Shown here in pieces: positions 14,300 through 22,727 of a stretch of 64,000 nucleotides of DNA (positions are counted from its first letter, which is position 1; every line of letters starts with the position of its first letter). Origin of the DNA: Prescottella subtropica (GTDB taxonomy: Bacteria; Actinomycetota; Actinomycetes; Mycobacteriales; Mycobacteriaceae); NCBI RefSeq assembly GCF_005434945.1, contig NZ_SKCH01000010.1, positions 62,001 to 126,000 on the forward strand. The letters run 5' to 3'. The notes beneath the pieces were generated by a model, which was not told the DNA's origin, made no database searches, and saw only the letters and a list, made by a program, of their open reading frames with translations. The translations under genes were made by a program, and so were the position numbers.

Positions 14300-17023
14300 G
14301 TGCTGACCGAACCGCTCACCCTCGCCGGCCGTACCGCGCCGGCGAGGGTGTTGTTCGGTCCGCACGAGACGAATCTCGGGGACGATCGCGGACTGTCGCC
14401 GCGGCACGTCGCCTACTACGCGCGACGTGCCCGCGGCGGTGCCGGGATCATCGTCACCGAGACGGCGTCCGTGCACGTCGACGACTGGCCGTACGAGCGG
14501 GCACCGCTCGCCGTCGACTGCGGAACCGGTTGGCGTGCAGTCGTCGGCGCCTGTCGCCCGTTCGGGACGCTGGTCCTCGCCGGCCTCGGTCACACCGGGC
14601 TGCAGGGGTCGAGTGCGTGGTCGCAGTCGGCGCTGTGGGCACCGTCGAGGTTCCCGGACCCGGTCTCCCGCGAGTTGCCGATGGAGATGGGCGCGCGCGA
14701 GATCGACGCTGTCGTCGACGGTTTCGCGGACGCCGCGCGGCGGGCGGCCGCGGCCGGGGTGGACGGCGTCGAGATCGACGCCGGGCCGTCGTCGCTGCTG
14801 CGCCAGTTCCTGTCCGGTCTGACCAACCGGCGCACCGACGGCTACGGCACCGACCGGCTGCGACTGCTCCGCGAGGTCCTCACGGCGGTGCGCGACGCGG
14901 TCGGCGACCGCATCCTGGCGCTGCGTCTGAGCGGCGACGAGCAGGCGCCGTGGGCGGGGATCACTCCCACGCAGGCCGCCGATCATGCACGCGCCCTGGC
15001 CGATTCGCTGGACCTGCTGACGGTGGTGCGCGGCGGCCCGTACTCGGTGGCGTCGTACCGGCCCGACGGGCACACCGCACCGGGCTTCAACACCGACCTG
15101 TGCCGCGAGGTGCGGGCCGCCGTCGCCGGCCGGGTGCCGGTGGTGCTGCAGGGCAGCGTCGTCGACGCGAGTGCCGCGGAGCAGGCATTGGTGGATGGGA
15201 CGGCGGATCTCGTCGAAATGACCCGCGCCCAGATCGCCGACCCCGATCTGGTGACCCGGGTGCGGCAGCGGCGGGCACCACGCCCGTGCGTGCTGTGCAA
15301 CCAGACGTGCCTGGTGCGCGATCCCCGGAATCCGGTGGTGACGTGCATCGGTGATCCGTCGGCCGGGTTCGAGACCGTCGACGCCGAAGCGGTGCCCGGC
15401 ACCGGGTCGGGTACGGTCACCGTCGCCGGTGGCGGGCCGGCCGGGCTCGAGGCCGCCCGCGTACTCGCGGTGCGCGGCTTCGACGTGACGCTGACGGAGC
15501 GCTCGGATCGGCTCGGCGGCATGCTGCGGACCGCGTCGGCCGGTGTGGGACGCGGCCGGCTCGCGCTGCTGACCGACTGGCTCGAAGACGAGTGCCGCCG
15601 ACTCGGTGTGGACGTCCGGCTCGCGGCGGTGGCGGAGGACGCCGATGTCGTGGCGACCGGCAGTGTGCCGCGGCCGCCGCCGTTCCCGGCCGGTCCGGGG
15701 GTCCGGGTTCTCGGCCCGGCCGAGGTACTGGACGAGGTGCTGGACGGCGGCGACATCGGACCGGGCCCGGTGGTCGTGTTCGACCCGGTCGGCGGGCCGG
15801 TCGCGGTGTCGGTGGCGTTGCTGCTCGCCGAGCGGGGCCGTGATGTCGCGATCGTGACACCGGACCAGATCGTGGGTGCGCGACTCGGCCCGACCGGTGA
15901 TCTGGTGGATGCGAACGTGCGGGTCCTGCGGGCCGGTATCGCCCGGCACACCGGCTGCGTTCCGGTCAGTGGGAGGGACGGCGAGGTGACCCTCGAAAAC
16001 CGGTTCACGGGGGAGCGTTTCCCCGTAGCGTGCACAGTGCTGGTGGACTGTTCTTTGCCGTTACCAAACGAACAGTCGACCGGGAGCATGGGTGGGACGT
16101 GGGTGGGCGACTGCGTCGCCCCGCGCACCGCTGCCGAGGCGGTCCGGGAGGGCCGGCTCGCGGCCCTGTCCATGCCGCACACAGACGGTGTCACGGGACA
16201 GGAGAACACGGTGGGACAGTTCGACGGCAAGGTCGCCTTCATCACGGGTGCGGCACGCGGCCAGGGCCGCACGCACGCGGTCCGGTTGGCGCGGGAGGGT
16301 GCCACGATCATCGCGGTCGACGCGTGCACGAGCGTCGCGGCCGACAACACGTACGATGCCGCCACCGCCGACGATCTCGCGGAGACGGTCCGTCTCGTCG
16401 AGGCCGAGGGCGTCAAGATCTACGCCCGCGAGGCCGACGTCCGCGACAGTGCCGCACTGAAGGCCGTCGTCGACGCCGGGGTGGAGCAGTTCGGCCGGCT
16501 CGACGTCGTCATCGCGAACGCCGGTGTGTGCAACTGGAACCGCTTCTGGGAGATGTCCGACGAGCAGTGGGAGACGCTGATCGACATCAACCTGACCGGT
16601 GCGTTCAAGACGCTCAAGGCGGCGGTGCCGGCGATGATCGCGGCCGGCAACGGTGGGTCGATCATCGTGGTCAGCTCGGTCGCCGGTATCAAGGCGCTGC
16701 CGGGTCAGGCGCACTACGCGGCGTCCAAGTTCGGTCTGGTCGGTCTGACGCAGGCCGCGGCGAAGGAACTGGGCGAGTACCGGATTCGTGTCAACTCGAT
16801 CCACCCGTACGGGGTGAGCACACACATGGGCACGGATCCGGGTGCCGGGGCGATGCTGCAGAAGTTCCCGCACTACGGTCCGAGCTTCGCGCCGATCCTC
16901 ATGGAGAAGCCGATCGCCGATCCCGACGACATCAGCGACGCCGTCATGTGGCTGGCCGGGGACGGCGCCAAGACGGTCACCGCGAGCCAGGTGGCGCTGG
17001 ACCAGGGCAACACGAAGGTCTGA
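14300..17023 (+). CDS. Mycofactocin-system OYE1 oxidoreductase fused in frame to an SDR
   Basis: A single open frame of 907 codons. Residues 1-637 form a FadH/OYE-type enzyme: an FMN barrel (VLFGPHETNLG start, DGVEIDAGPSSLLRQFLSG), an Fe-S cluster region (CVLCNQTC...C near residues 331-355), then an FAD/NAD domain (VTVAGGGPAGLEAARVL). Residues 638-907 are a complete mycofactocin-coupled SDR. The two families are usually separate neighbouring genes in rhodococcal mft loci. Here no stop separates them; about 17 residues of linker join the VGDCVAPRTAAEAV end to GQFDGK. An internal ribosome binding site and GTG could still make the SDR alone. The start is a GTG at 14300, 13 bases after mftD, with no clear ribosome binding site. 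Confidence 0.85.
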   Translation: MLTEPLTLAGRTAPARVLFGPHETNLGDDRGLSPRHVAYYARRARGGAGIIVTETASVHVDDWPYERAPLAVDCGTGWRAVVGACRPFGTLVLAGLGHTGLQGSSAWSQSALWAPSRFPDPVSRELPMEMGAREIDAVVDGFADAARRAAAAGVDGVEIDAGPSSLLRQFLSGLTNRRTDGYGTDRLRLLREVLTAVRDAVGDRILALRLSGDEQAPWAGITPTQAADHARALADSLDLLTVVRGGPYSVASYRPDGHTAPGFNTDLCREVRAAVAGRVPVVLQGSVVDASAAEQALVDGTADLVEMTRAQIADPDLVTRVRQRRAPRPCVLCNQTCLVRDPRNPVVTCIGDPSAGFETVDAEAVPGTGSGTVTVAGGGPAGLEAARVLAVRGFDVTLTERSDRLGGMLRTASAGVGRGRLALLTDWLEDECRRLGVDVRLAAVAEDADVVATGSVPRPPPFPAGPGVRVLGPAEVLDEVLDGGDIGPGPVVVFDPVGGPVAVSVALLLAERGRDVAIVTPDQIVGARLGPTGDLVDANVRVLRAGIARHTGCVPVSGRDGEVTLENRFTGERFPVACTVLVDCSLPLPNEQSTGSMGGTWVGDCVAPRTAAEAVREGRLAALSMPHTDGVTGQENTVGQFDGKVAFITGAARGQGRTHAVRLAREGATIIAVDACTSVAADNTYDAATADDLAETVRLVEAEGVKIYAREADVRDSAALKAVVDAGVEQFGRLDVVIANAGVCNWNRFWEMSDEQWETLIDINLTGAFKTLKAAVPAMIAAGNGGSIIVVSSVAGIKALPGQAHYAASKFGLVGLTQAAAKELGEYRIRVNSIHPYGVSTHMGTDPGAGAMLQKFPHYGPSFAPILMEKPIADPDDISDAVMWLAGDGAKTVTASQVALDQGNTKV
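16200..16213 (+). promoter_or_regulatory. Internal ribosome binding site and GTG start for the SDR part
   Basis: AGGAG at 16200-16204 lies six bases before a GTG at 16211-16213, exactly where free-standing mycofactocin SDRs begin (M/V-GQFDGKVAFITG). The site sits inside the long OYE1::SDR frame, so ribosomes may start here as well as read through. Confidence 0.7.
16211..17023 (+). CDS. Mycofactocin-coupled SDR dehydrogenase (internal in-frame start)
   Basis: The 270-residue C-terminal portion of the OYE1::SDR frame, likely also made on its own from the GTG at 16211. It has the nucleotide loop GAARGQGR (local residues 13-20), NAG (103-105), Ser156 and the catalytic Tyr169-AAS-Lys173. Insertions beside the dinucleotide pocket, such as ACTSVAADNTYDAAT, are typical of the family that holds NAD(H) without release and passes electrons to mycofactocin. 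M. tuberculosis Rv0687 is the counterpart. The substrate is unknown. The stop is at 17021-17023, 13 bases before the next gene. Confidence 0.88.
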   Translation: MGQFDGKVAFITGAARGQGRTHAVRLAREGATIIAVDACTSVAADNTYDAATADDLAETVRLVEAEGVKIYAREADVRDSAALKAVVDAGVEQFGRLDVVIANAGVCNWNRFWEMSDEQWETLIDINLTGAFKTLKAAVPAMIAAGNGGSIIVVSSVAGIKALPGQAHYAASKFGLVGLTQAAAKELGEYRIRVNSIHPYGVSTHMGTDPGAGAMLQKFPHYGPSFAPILMEKPIADPDDISDAVMWLAGDGAKTVTASQVALDQGNTKV

Positions 17024-17036
17024 CACAGTCCGCTGT

Positions 17037-18998
17037 ATGCAGTATCCCCGGTTGTTCTCCCCGCTCCGCCTCGGTGCGCACACGCTGCGCAACCGGATGG
17101 TGTTCACCGCGCACCTGACCAACAGTGCACGCGGTGGCCTGCCCACCGAGCAGCACGCCGCCTACTATGCGGCGCGGGCCGCGGGCGGGGTGGGGATGAT
17201 CGTTACCGAGGAGCACTGCGTCCACCCGTCGGACTGGCCGTACGAGAAGGTGATCCACGGGTACCGTCCGGACGTACTGGACGGCTACCGGGCGATCACC
17301 GACGCCGTGCACGGCCACGGTGCGGTGATCGTCGCGCAGCTCAACCACAACGGCGGGCAAGGGTCGGGCATGTATTCGCGGCGGCCGCTGCTCGCGCCCA
17401 GCCCGGTCCCGGACCCGCTGTTCCGAGAAGTGCCGAAACAACTGTCGCACACCGAGATCGATGAACTGGTGGCCGCATATACGGCGGTCGCCCGCCGGTG
17501 TCGCGACGGGGGATTCGACGGCGTCGAACTGCAGTGTTCGCAGTCGTCGCTGATCCGCGGCTTCCTCGCCGCCGGCACCAATCTGCGCACCGACGAGTAC
17601 GGTGGCCCGCTCGCGAATCGGGCCCGGTTCCTGCTCGAGGTGATCACCGCGGTCCGGGCCGCGATCGGACCGGACGCGATCGTGGGCGTGCGCCTGACCG
17701 GTGACGAACAGGTGCCCGGCGGGATCGTGCCGGGCGAGGCGGTCGCGACCGCCCGGTTGGTGGCCTCGACCGGTGCGGTGGACTACGTCAACACCACGAT
17801 GGGGATGGCGACCGCGAGCCTGCACCTGGTGGAGCCGTCGATGGCGACGCCGCGCGGGTACGCGCTGCACATCGCGGCCGCGATCCGCGGCGCCGTCGAC
17901 CTCCCGGTGATCGGGGTGGGCCGGATCAAGGAACCCGCGGAGGCCGAGCAGGCTCTCGCAGACGGCCGATGCGATCTGGTGGGGGTGGTGCGCGGGCAGA
18001 TCGCCGACCCCGAGTTCGTCGCGAAGGCGCGGCGTGGCGCCGCCGACGAGATCCGCACGTGCCTGTCGTGCAATCAGGAGTGCGTCGGACGCATGGGCCT
18101 GGGCCGCTGGCTCGGGTGTGTCGAGAATCCGCGTGCCGGACGGGAATCCGTGCCGCTGCCGATGCCGTCGGCGCGGGCACGGCGGGTCGTCGTGGTGGGG
18201 GGCGGTCCGGCAGGGCTGTCGGCGGCGTCGACCGCGGCCGGGCGAGGGCACCGGGTGACGTTGTTCGAGCGGGCCGACCGGGTGGGCGGCCAGAACAGGG
18301 TGGCGGCGTCGGCGGCCGGACGCGGCGAGTTGGGGGAGTTGACCCGCAACCTCGAACGTGCCTGTGTGCGCGCGGGTGTGCGGATCGTGACCGGTACGAA
18401 CGTGGCGGCGGAGACTTTGCTCGCGGAGGCCCCGGACGTCGTCGTGGTGGCGACGGGGGCGCGAACGGTGCGGCCGTGGTGGGCGGGGGAGAGCGCGGCG
18501 GTGATGCATGCCCGAGAGGTGCTGGAAGGAAAGGTGTCACCGAGTGGCCGGGTCCTGGTGGTGGACGAACTCGGCTTCCATCAGGGGCCGTCGACGGCGG
18601 AGACGTTGGCCGCCCGCGGCGCTGTGGTGACGATCGCGACGCCGGCGATGATCGTCGGACAGGATCTGGGGATCACGCTCGACACCGAGGGCTGGCAGCA
18701 ACGGGCTCATCGGGCCGGGATCGCGCAGTGGACGGATGTGACGGTGGCGGGTCCGGTGGAGGCTGTCGACGGGGGTGTGCGGGTGACGCTCGCGAACCAT
18801 CTCACCGGAACCGAACAGGCCGAGGTGTTCGACGCCGTGGTGTGCGCGACGCATCAGGAACCCGAGGACGAGCTGTGGAAAGAACTGTCCGACAACGAGG
18901 CTGTTCGGTTCGAGGTCCATCGGATCGGTGACGCGGTGACGCCGCGGCGCTCGCACGCGGCCGTGCTCGAGGGGCATCGCGTGGCGGTGGGGCTGTAG
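17037..18998 (+). CDS. Mycofactocin-system FadH/OYE-family oxidoreductase 2
   Basis: A 653-aa enzyme of the 2,4-dienoyl-CoA reductase/NADH:flavin oxidoreductase family. The N-terminal FMN barrel starts MQYPRLFSPLRLGAHTLRNR and has FDGVELQCSQSSLIRGFLA. A 4Fe-4S site follows (CLSCNQECVG...C, near residues 345-365), then FAD/NAD binding at VVVVGGGPAGLSAAS (about 385). It is a diverged paralogue of OYE1 just upstream, with the same domain order but ordinary length. This pair occurs in rhodococcal mycofactocin loci and may reduce or recycle the cofactor or a substrate; no function is proven. It starts at an ATG at 17037. Confidence 0.92.
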   Translation: MQYPRLFSPLRLGAHTLRNRMVFTAHLTNSARGGLPTEQHAAYYAARAAGGVGMIVTEEHCVHPSDWPYEKVIHGYRPDVLDGYRAITDAVHGHGAVIVAQLNHNGGQGSGMYSRRPLLAPSPVPDPLFREVPKQLSHTEIDELVAAYTAVARRCRDGGFDGVELQCSQSSLIRGFLAAGTNLRTDEYGGPLANRARFLLEVITAVRAAIGPDAIVGVRLTGDEQVPGGIVPGEAVATARLVASTGAVDYVNTTMGMATASLHLVEPSMATPRGYALHIAAAIRGAVDLPVIGVGRIKEPAEAEQALADGRCDLVGVVRGQIADPEFVAKARRGAADEIRTCLSCNQECVGRMGLGRWLGCVENPRAGRESVPLPMPSARARRVVVVGGGPAGLSAASTAAGRGHRVTLFERADRVGGQNRVAASAAGRGELGELTRNLERACVRAGVRIVTGTNVAAETLLAEAPDVVVVATGARTVRPWWAGESAAVMHAREVLEGKVSPSGRVLVVDELGFHQGPSTAETLAARGAVVTIATPAMIVGQDLGITLDTEGWQQRAHRAGIAQWTDVTVAGPVEAVDGGVRVTLANHLTGTEQAEVFDAVVCATHQEPEDELWKELSDNEAVRFEVHRIGDAVTPRRSHAAVLEGHRVAVGL

Positions 18999-19034
18999 TG
19001 GCGGTGGGGCCGCAGCGCCGGAACACACATCCTG

Positions 19035-19085
19035 ACGGAACACGTTTTGTACACACCTCGAGGTTTTGTACAAAACGTGTTCCGT
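19035..19085. promoter_or_regulatory. Long inverted repeat upstream of mftE
   Basis: Perfect 19-base arms, ACGGAACACGTTTTGTACA (19035-19053) and its inverse (19067-19085), flank a 13-base spacer that contains the small palindrome ACCTCGAGGT. The right arm ends 33 bases before the mftE start. Placement fits an operator or paired operators governing mftE-F-G separately from mftA-D. As RNA it could also end the upstream transcript. The arms contain AACnnGTT cores but do not fit the full KstR consensus. Confidence 0.75.
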
Positions 19086-19118
19086 GGTGATCGGTGTCCC
19101 GGGACCTACGATCGACCG

Positions 19119-19799
19119 ATGCCTCTCGCCCGCATTCCCTGGCCCGACGTCGCACGTGACGAGTGGACGGTCGCGGTTCCGGTGGGGTCGTTCGAACAGC
19201 ACGGCCCGCATCTGCCGCTGGACACGGACACCCGGATCGCGTCGGCCGTCGTGCAGGCTCTCGACGGGGTGACGGCGGCGCCGCCGATCGAGTACGGCGC
19301 GAGCGGCGAGCACGAAGGCTTCGCGGGCACCGTCTCGATCGGCAGCGCCGCGCTCGAGATGCTGCTGGTCGAGTACGGGCGGTCGGTGTGTCGGTGGGCG
19401 CGGCGGGTGGTGTTCGTCAACGGGCACGGCGGCAACGGCCCGGCACTGGCGGCGGCCGTCGATCTGCTGCGCTACGAGGGCCGGGACGTCACCTGGTGGC
19501 CGTGCGCGGTGCCCGGCGCGGACGCGCACGCCGGTCGCACCGAGACGTCACTGCTGCTGCACCTGCACCCCGACACGGTCGCGATGCACCGCGCCGAGAT
19601 CGGGAACACCGAACCGATCGCCGACCTCATGCCGCGCCTGCGGGCCGGGGGGATGCTCGCGGCCACCGCCAACGGGATCCTCGGCGACCCCACCGGCGCC
19701 TCCGCCGACGAGGGGCGGCGGCTGTTCGCCGGCCTGGTCGACCGGGCCGGGGCGGCGGTCGCGCGGTGGAACCCGGGACCGGGTGGGAGACTGGTCTGA
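19119..19799 (+). CDS. mftE: Mycofactocin precursor peptide peptidase
   Basis: A 226-aa member of the creatininase metallopeptidase family. Metal-binding sequences are visible: [26 protein letters not shown] and [11 protein letters not shown]. MftE cuts the cyclised Val-Tyr pair (AHDP) off the modified MftA peptide. The start is the ATG at 19119 ([11 protein letters not shown]); the frame is open further upstream but runs into the inverted repeat. Its TGA overlaps the mftF ATG (TGATG). Confidence 0.95.
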   Translation: MPLARIPWPDVARDEWTVAVPVGSFEQHGPHLPLDTDTRIASAVVQALDGVTAAPPIEYGASGEHEGFAGTVSIGSAALEMLLVEYGRSVCRWARRVVFVNGHGGNGPALAAAVDLLRYEGRDVTWWPCAVPGADAHAGRTETSLLLHLHPDTVAMHRAEIGNTEPIADLMPRLRAGGMLAATANGILGDPTGASADEGRRLFAGLVDRAGAAVARWNPGPGGRLV

Positions 19800-21196
19800 T
19801 GTCCGACGCTCGACTGCCCGACGGATTCGGGGTCCGCATCGATCCCGCCGTCCGCACCTACTCCGGCGGCCGGGTCCTCATCGGCGGATCCCCGCTGCGC
19901 ATGCTCACCCTCGCTCCCGCCGCCGTCGACATGATCGGCGACGGACACCTCGAGGTCGTCGACCCGAACACCGCGGTGGTCGCGCGACGACTCCTGGACT
20001 CCGGGATCGGCAACCCGCGTCCGATGAGTTCCCCGGCACCGTCCGATGTCACCGTCGTGGTCCCGATCCGCGACAACGCCGGCGGCCTCACCCGGCTGCT
20101 GCCGGTACTGCGCGGACTCACCGTGATCGTCGTCGACGACGGCTCCACCGTCCCGCTCGAGTCACCGGAGCCGCCGGACGACACCACACGTGTCACCGTC
20201 GTCCGGCACGACACCGCCCGCGGCCCCGCCGCCGCACGCAACACCGGATTACGTTCGGCGACAACACCGCTCGTGGCCTTTCTGGACTCGGACGTGGTGC
20301 CCCGCAAGGGTTGGCTGGAACTGGTGCTCGGACACTTCAGCGATCCGGCGGTCGCCCTCGTCGCCCCCCGCATCGTGGCGCTGCACCCGGACGGCTCGGT
20401 GCTGGCCCGCTACGAGCACACCCGTTCGTCACTGGACCTCGGCCGCAAGGAATCCGCGGTCCGCGCGGGCAGCCCCGTGTCGTACGTGCCGAGCGCCGCG
20501 ATGGTGGTGCGCCGCGAGACCCTCACCGACCTCGGCGGATTCGACGAGGCCATGCACGTCGCCGAGGACGTCGACCTGTGCTGGCGGCTGCAGGAAGCGG
20601 GATGGCGACTGCGGTACGAGCCGGTCGCGCACGTCGCGCACGACCACCGGGTCTCGCTGCGGACCTGGTTCGCCCGCAAGATGTTCTACGGCACCGGTGC
20701 GGCCCCGCTCGCCGCCCGGCACGACGGACTCGTCCCACCGGTCGCGATGTCGAAGTGGACGCTGGCGTCCGTCCTCGCCGCCGCGAGCGGCACCCGGCTC
20801 GGCGGCCTCGTCGCGGTCGTGACCTTCCTGGTCACGACGGCCCGGCTGCGCCGCACGTTCACCCACCTCGACCAGCCCACCCGGATCGCGGCGGTCCTCG
20901 CGGCCCGCGGATTCGGGCACGGCGCATGGCAACTCGCGTCCGCGCTGTGCCGGTCGTACTGGCCGATCACCCTCGTCGCGATGCTGTGCTCCCGCCGTGT
21001 CCGGCGGCTGACGGTCGCGGTCGCGGTCGTCGAGGGCGTCGTCGACTGGGCGACGCACCGCGACACCGGCGGACTCGACCCGGTGCGGCACACCGTGTTC
21101 AAGCGTCTCGACGACCTCGCCTACGGCACCGGCCTGTGGCTCGGCGCTGCCCGGTCCCGCGACCTGCGTGCCCTGGTGCCGCGTATCGGGAACTGA
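19799..21196 (+). CDS. mftF: Mycofactocin glycosyltransferase
   Basis: A 465-aa protein. The first 75 residues resemble a PqqD-like domain ([14 protein letters not shown]...). They are followed by a GT2 family glycosyltransferase domain ([55 protein letters not shown]) and a hydrophobic C-terminal region. MftF adds a chain of glucose units to the mycofactocin core. The ATG at 19799 overlaps the stop of mftE, so the two are translationally coupled. Confidence 0.96.
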   Translation: MSDARLPDGFGVRIDPAVRTYSGGRVLIGGSPLRMLTLAPAAVDMIGDGHLEVVDPNTAVVARRLLDSGIGNPRPMSSPAPSDVTVVVPIRDNAGGLTRLLPVLRGLTVIVVDDGSTVPLESPEPPDDTTRVTVVRHDTARGPAAARNTGLRSATTPLVAFLDSDVVPRKGWLELVLGHFSDPAVALVAPRIVALHPDGSVLARYEHTRSSLDLGRKESAVRAGSPVSYVPSAAMVVRRETLTDLGGFDEAMHVAEDVDLCWRLQEAGWRLRYEPVAHVAHDHRVSLRTWFARKMFYGTGAAPLAARHDGLVPPVAMSKWTLASVLAAASGTRLGGLVAVVTFLVTTARLRRTFTHLDQPTRIAAVLAARGFGHGAWQLASALCRSYWPITLVAMLCSRRVRRLTVAVAVVEGVVDWATHRDTGGLDPVRHTVFKRLDDLAYGTGLWLGAARSRDLRALVPRIGN

Positions 21197-21197
21197 C

Positions 21198-22664
21198 GTG
21201 CCGGTCCCGGAGTCGGCCGACGTCGTGATCGTGGGCGGCGGCTCGTGCGGCAGTGTCCTCGCGGCCCGGCTCAGCGAGAACCCCGACCGGACCGTCGTCC
21301 TCGTCGAATCCGGTCCCGGACATCGCCTCCCCGCCGACGTCCCTCCCGAACTGCGCGACGCCGGTGTCCTCCCGGTCGGCCCGGACAGCCGCTGGATCTG
21401 GCCGTACCCGGTGGAGTTGACGCACGGCCGGCCCGGCTGGATCGCGCGCGGACGGGTCCTCGGCGGCTCCGGCGCGGTCAACGGCGGCTACTTCGTGCGG
21501 GCCGCCGTCGACGACTTCGATGCGTGGCCGGCGTCGTGGTCGTACGAGCGGGTGCTCCCGTACTACCGGGCGATCGAGACCGACACCGACTTCACGGGAC
21601 CGTGGCACGGGAGCACGGGGCCGATCCCGGTCCGCCGGGAACCCGAGCGTGACTGGCACCCGATCTCCACGGCCTTCGTAGACGCCGCCCGTGCCGCCGG
21701 GCATCCCGACGACCCCGACAAGAACGCGCCCGGCGCGCACGGCATCGGACCGGTGCCGCTCAACATCCGCGACGGGGTCCGGGTCGGTCCGGCCGCCGCC
21801 TATCTGCTGCCGCATCTCGGCCGGACCAATCTGACGGTCCGGTCCGACAGCACCGTCACCCGCATCCTCTTCGACGGAAACCGGGTGACCGGTATCGGGG
21901 TGGTGAACGGTGAACGCGCACACACGATCCGGACGTCGGAGGTGATCGTGACCGCGGGTGCCGTCGCGACCCCGCACCTGCTGATGTTGTCCGGGGTCGG
22001 GGACGCGGACCATCTGACGGCGCTCAGGATTCCGGTGGTCGCGGATCTGCCGATGGTCGGGGCGCAGTTCACCGACCACCCCGAGGTGGTGCTGCCGTAC
22101 CGGTACCGCCGCCCGGCCGCCAGGACCCGGCGCACCCCCGCCCTGCAGGTCACCCTGAACACCGACACCGTCGAAATGCGGCCGTACACGGCCTCGTTCG
22201 GTGATCTGATTCCCGGATCGGGTATCGGGAAGCCGTGCCTCGGTGTGGTGCTCATGAAGCCGCGCAGCCGCGGCGAGATCCGTCTGGTGTCCGCCGACCC
22301 GCGGGACGCCCCCCGCGTCGCCTACCGCTACCTCGAGGCCGCCGAGGACCGACGCGCGTTGCGGGACGCGGTGTCCCACGCGGCGGAGATGCTGCACACA
22401 GGCCCGCTGAGTCGACTGATCGACCCGGAACCGGTCGAACTGTCGAACGATTGGTTGCGGACCCGTCTGGGCACGTCGCTGCACCTGTCGGGCAGTTGCC
22501 GGATGGGTACGGGCGCCGACGATTCCGTCGTCGACGAGCGCTGTCGCGTCCACGGTGTCGACGGACTGTTCGTCGTGGACACGTCGATTCTGCCGTCGGT
22601 TCCGAGCCGTGGCCCGCACGCCACCGCGATCATGGTGGCCGAACGTGCCGGACGTGTCCTGTGA
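21198..22664 (+). CDS. mftG: Mycofactocin-associated GMC oxidoreductase
   Basis: A 488-aa GMC-family flavoprotein. It shows the FAD motif VVIVGGGSCGSVLAARLSE at the N-terminus, the family signature GRVLGGSGAVNGGYFVR, and a C-terminal LHLSGSCRMGT...VVDTSILPSVPSRGPHATAIMVAE with the catalytic histidines. MftG is thought to re-oxidise reduced mycofactocin and pass electrons to the respiratory chain. It starts at a GTG at 21198, 1 base after the mftF stop, and closes the locus. Confidence 0.94.
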   Translation: MPVPESADVVIVGGGSCGSVLAARLSENPDRTVVLVESGPGHRLPADVPPELRDAGVLPVGPDSRWIWPYPVELTHGRPGWIARGRVLGGSGAVNGGYFVRAAVDDFDAWPASWSYERVLPYYRAIETDTDFTGPWHGSTGPIPVRREPERDWHPISTAFVDAARAAGHPDDPDKNAPGAHGIGPVPLNIRDGVRVGPAAAYLLPHLGRTNLTVRSDSTVTRILFDGNRVTGIGVVNGERAHTIRTSEVIVTAGAVATPHLLMLSGVGDADHLTALRIPVVADLPMVGAQFTDHPEVVLPYRYRRPAARTRRTPALQVTLNTDTVEMRPYTASFGDLIPGSGIGKPCLGVVLMKPRSRGEIRLVSADPRDAPRVAYRYLEAAEDRRALRDAVSHAAEMLHTGPLSRLIDPEPVELSNDWLRTRLGTSLHLSGSCRMGTGADDSVVDERCRVHGVDGLFVVDTSILPSVPSRGPHATAIMVAERAGRVL

Positions 22665-22727
22665 AGGCGCTACAGTGAGCGCGAGTTTGCGGGAATAGTC
22701 GGTTTTTGGGGCGGGACGGAGGCGCCG

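Noticed and set aside
11857-14319. Minus-strand open frame of 820 codons across mftC-mftD
   Set aside because: Antisense to two clear mycofactocin genes and of low-complexity composition.
19035-19085. KstR operator in the mftE inverted repeat
   Set aside because: The arms have AACnnGTT cores but lack the outer T and A of the consensus, and the 19-base symmetry extends well beyond a KstR site.
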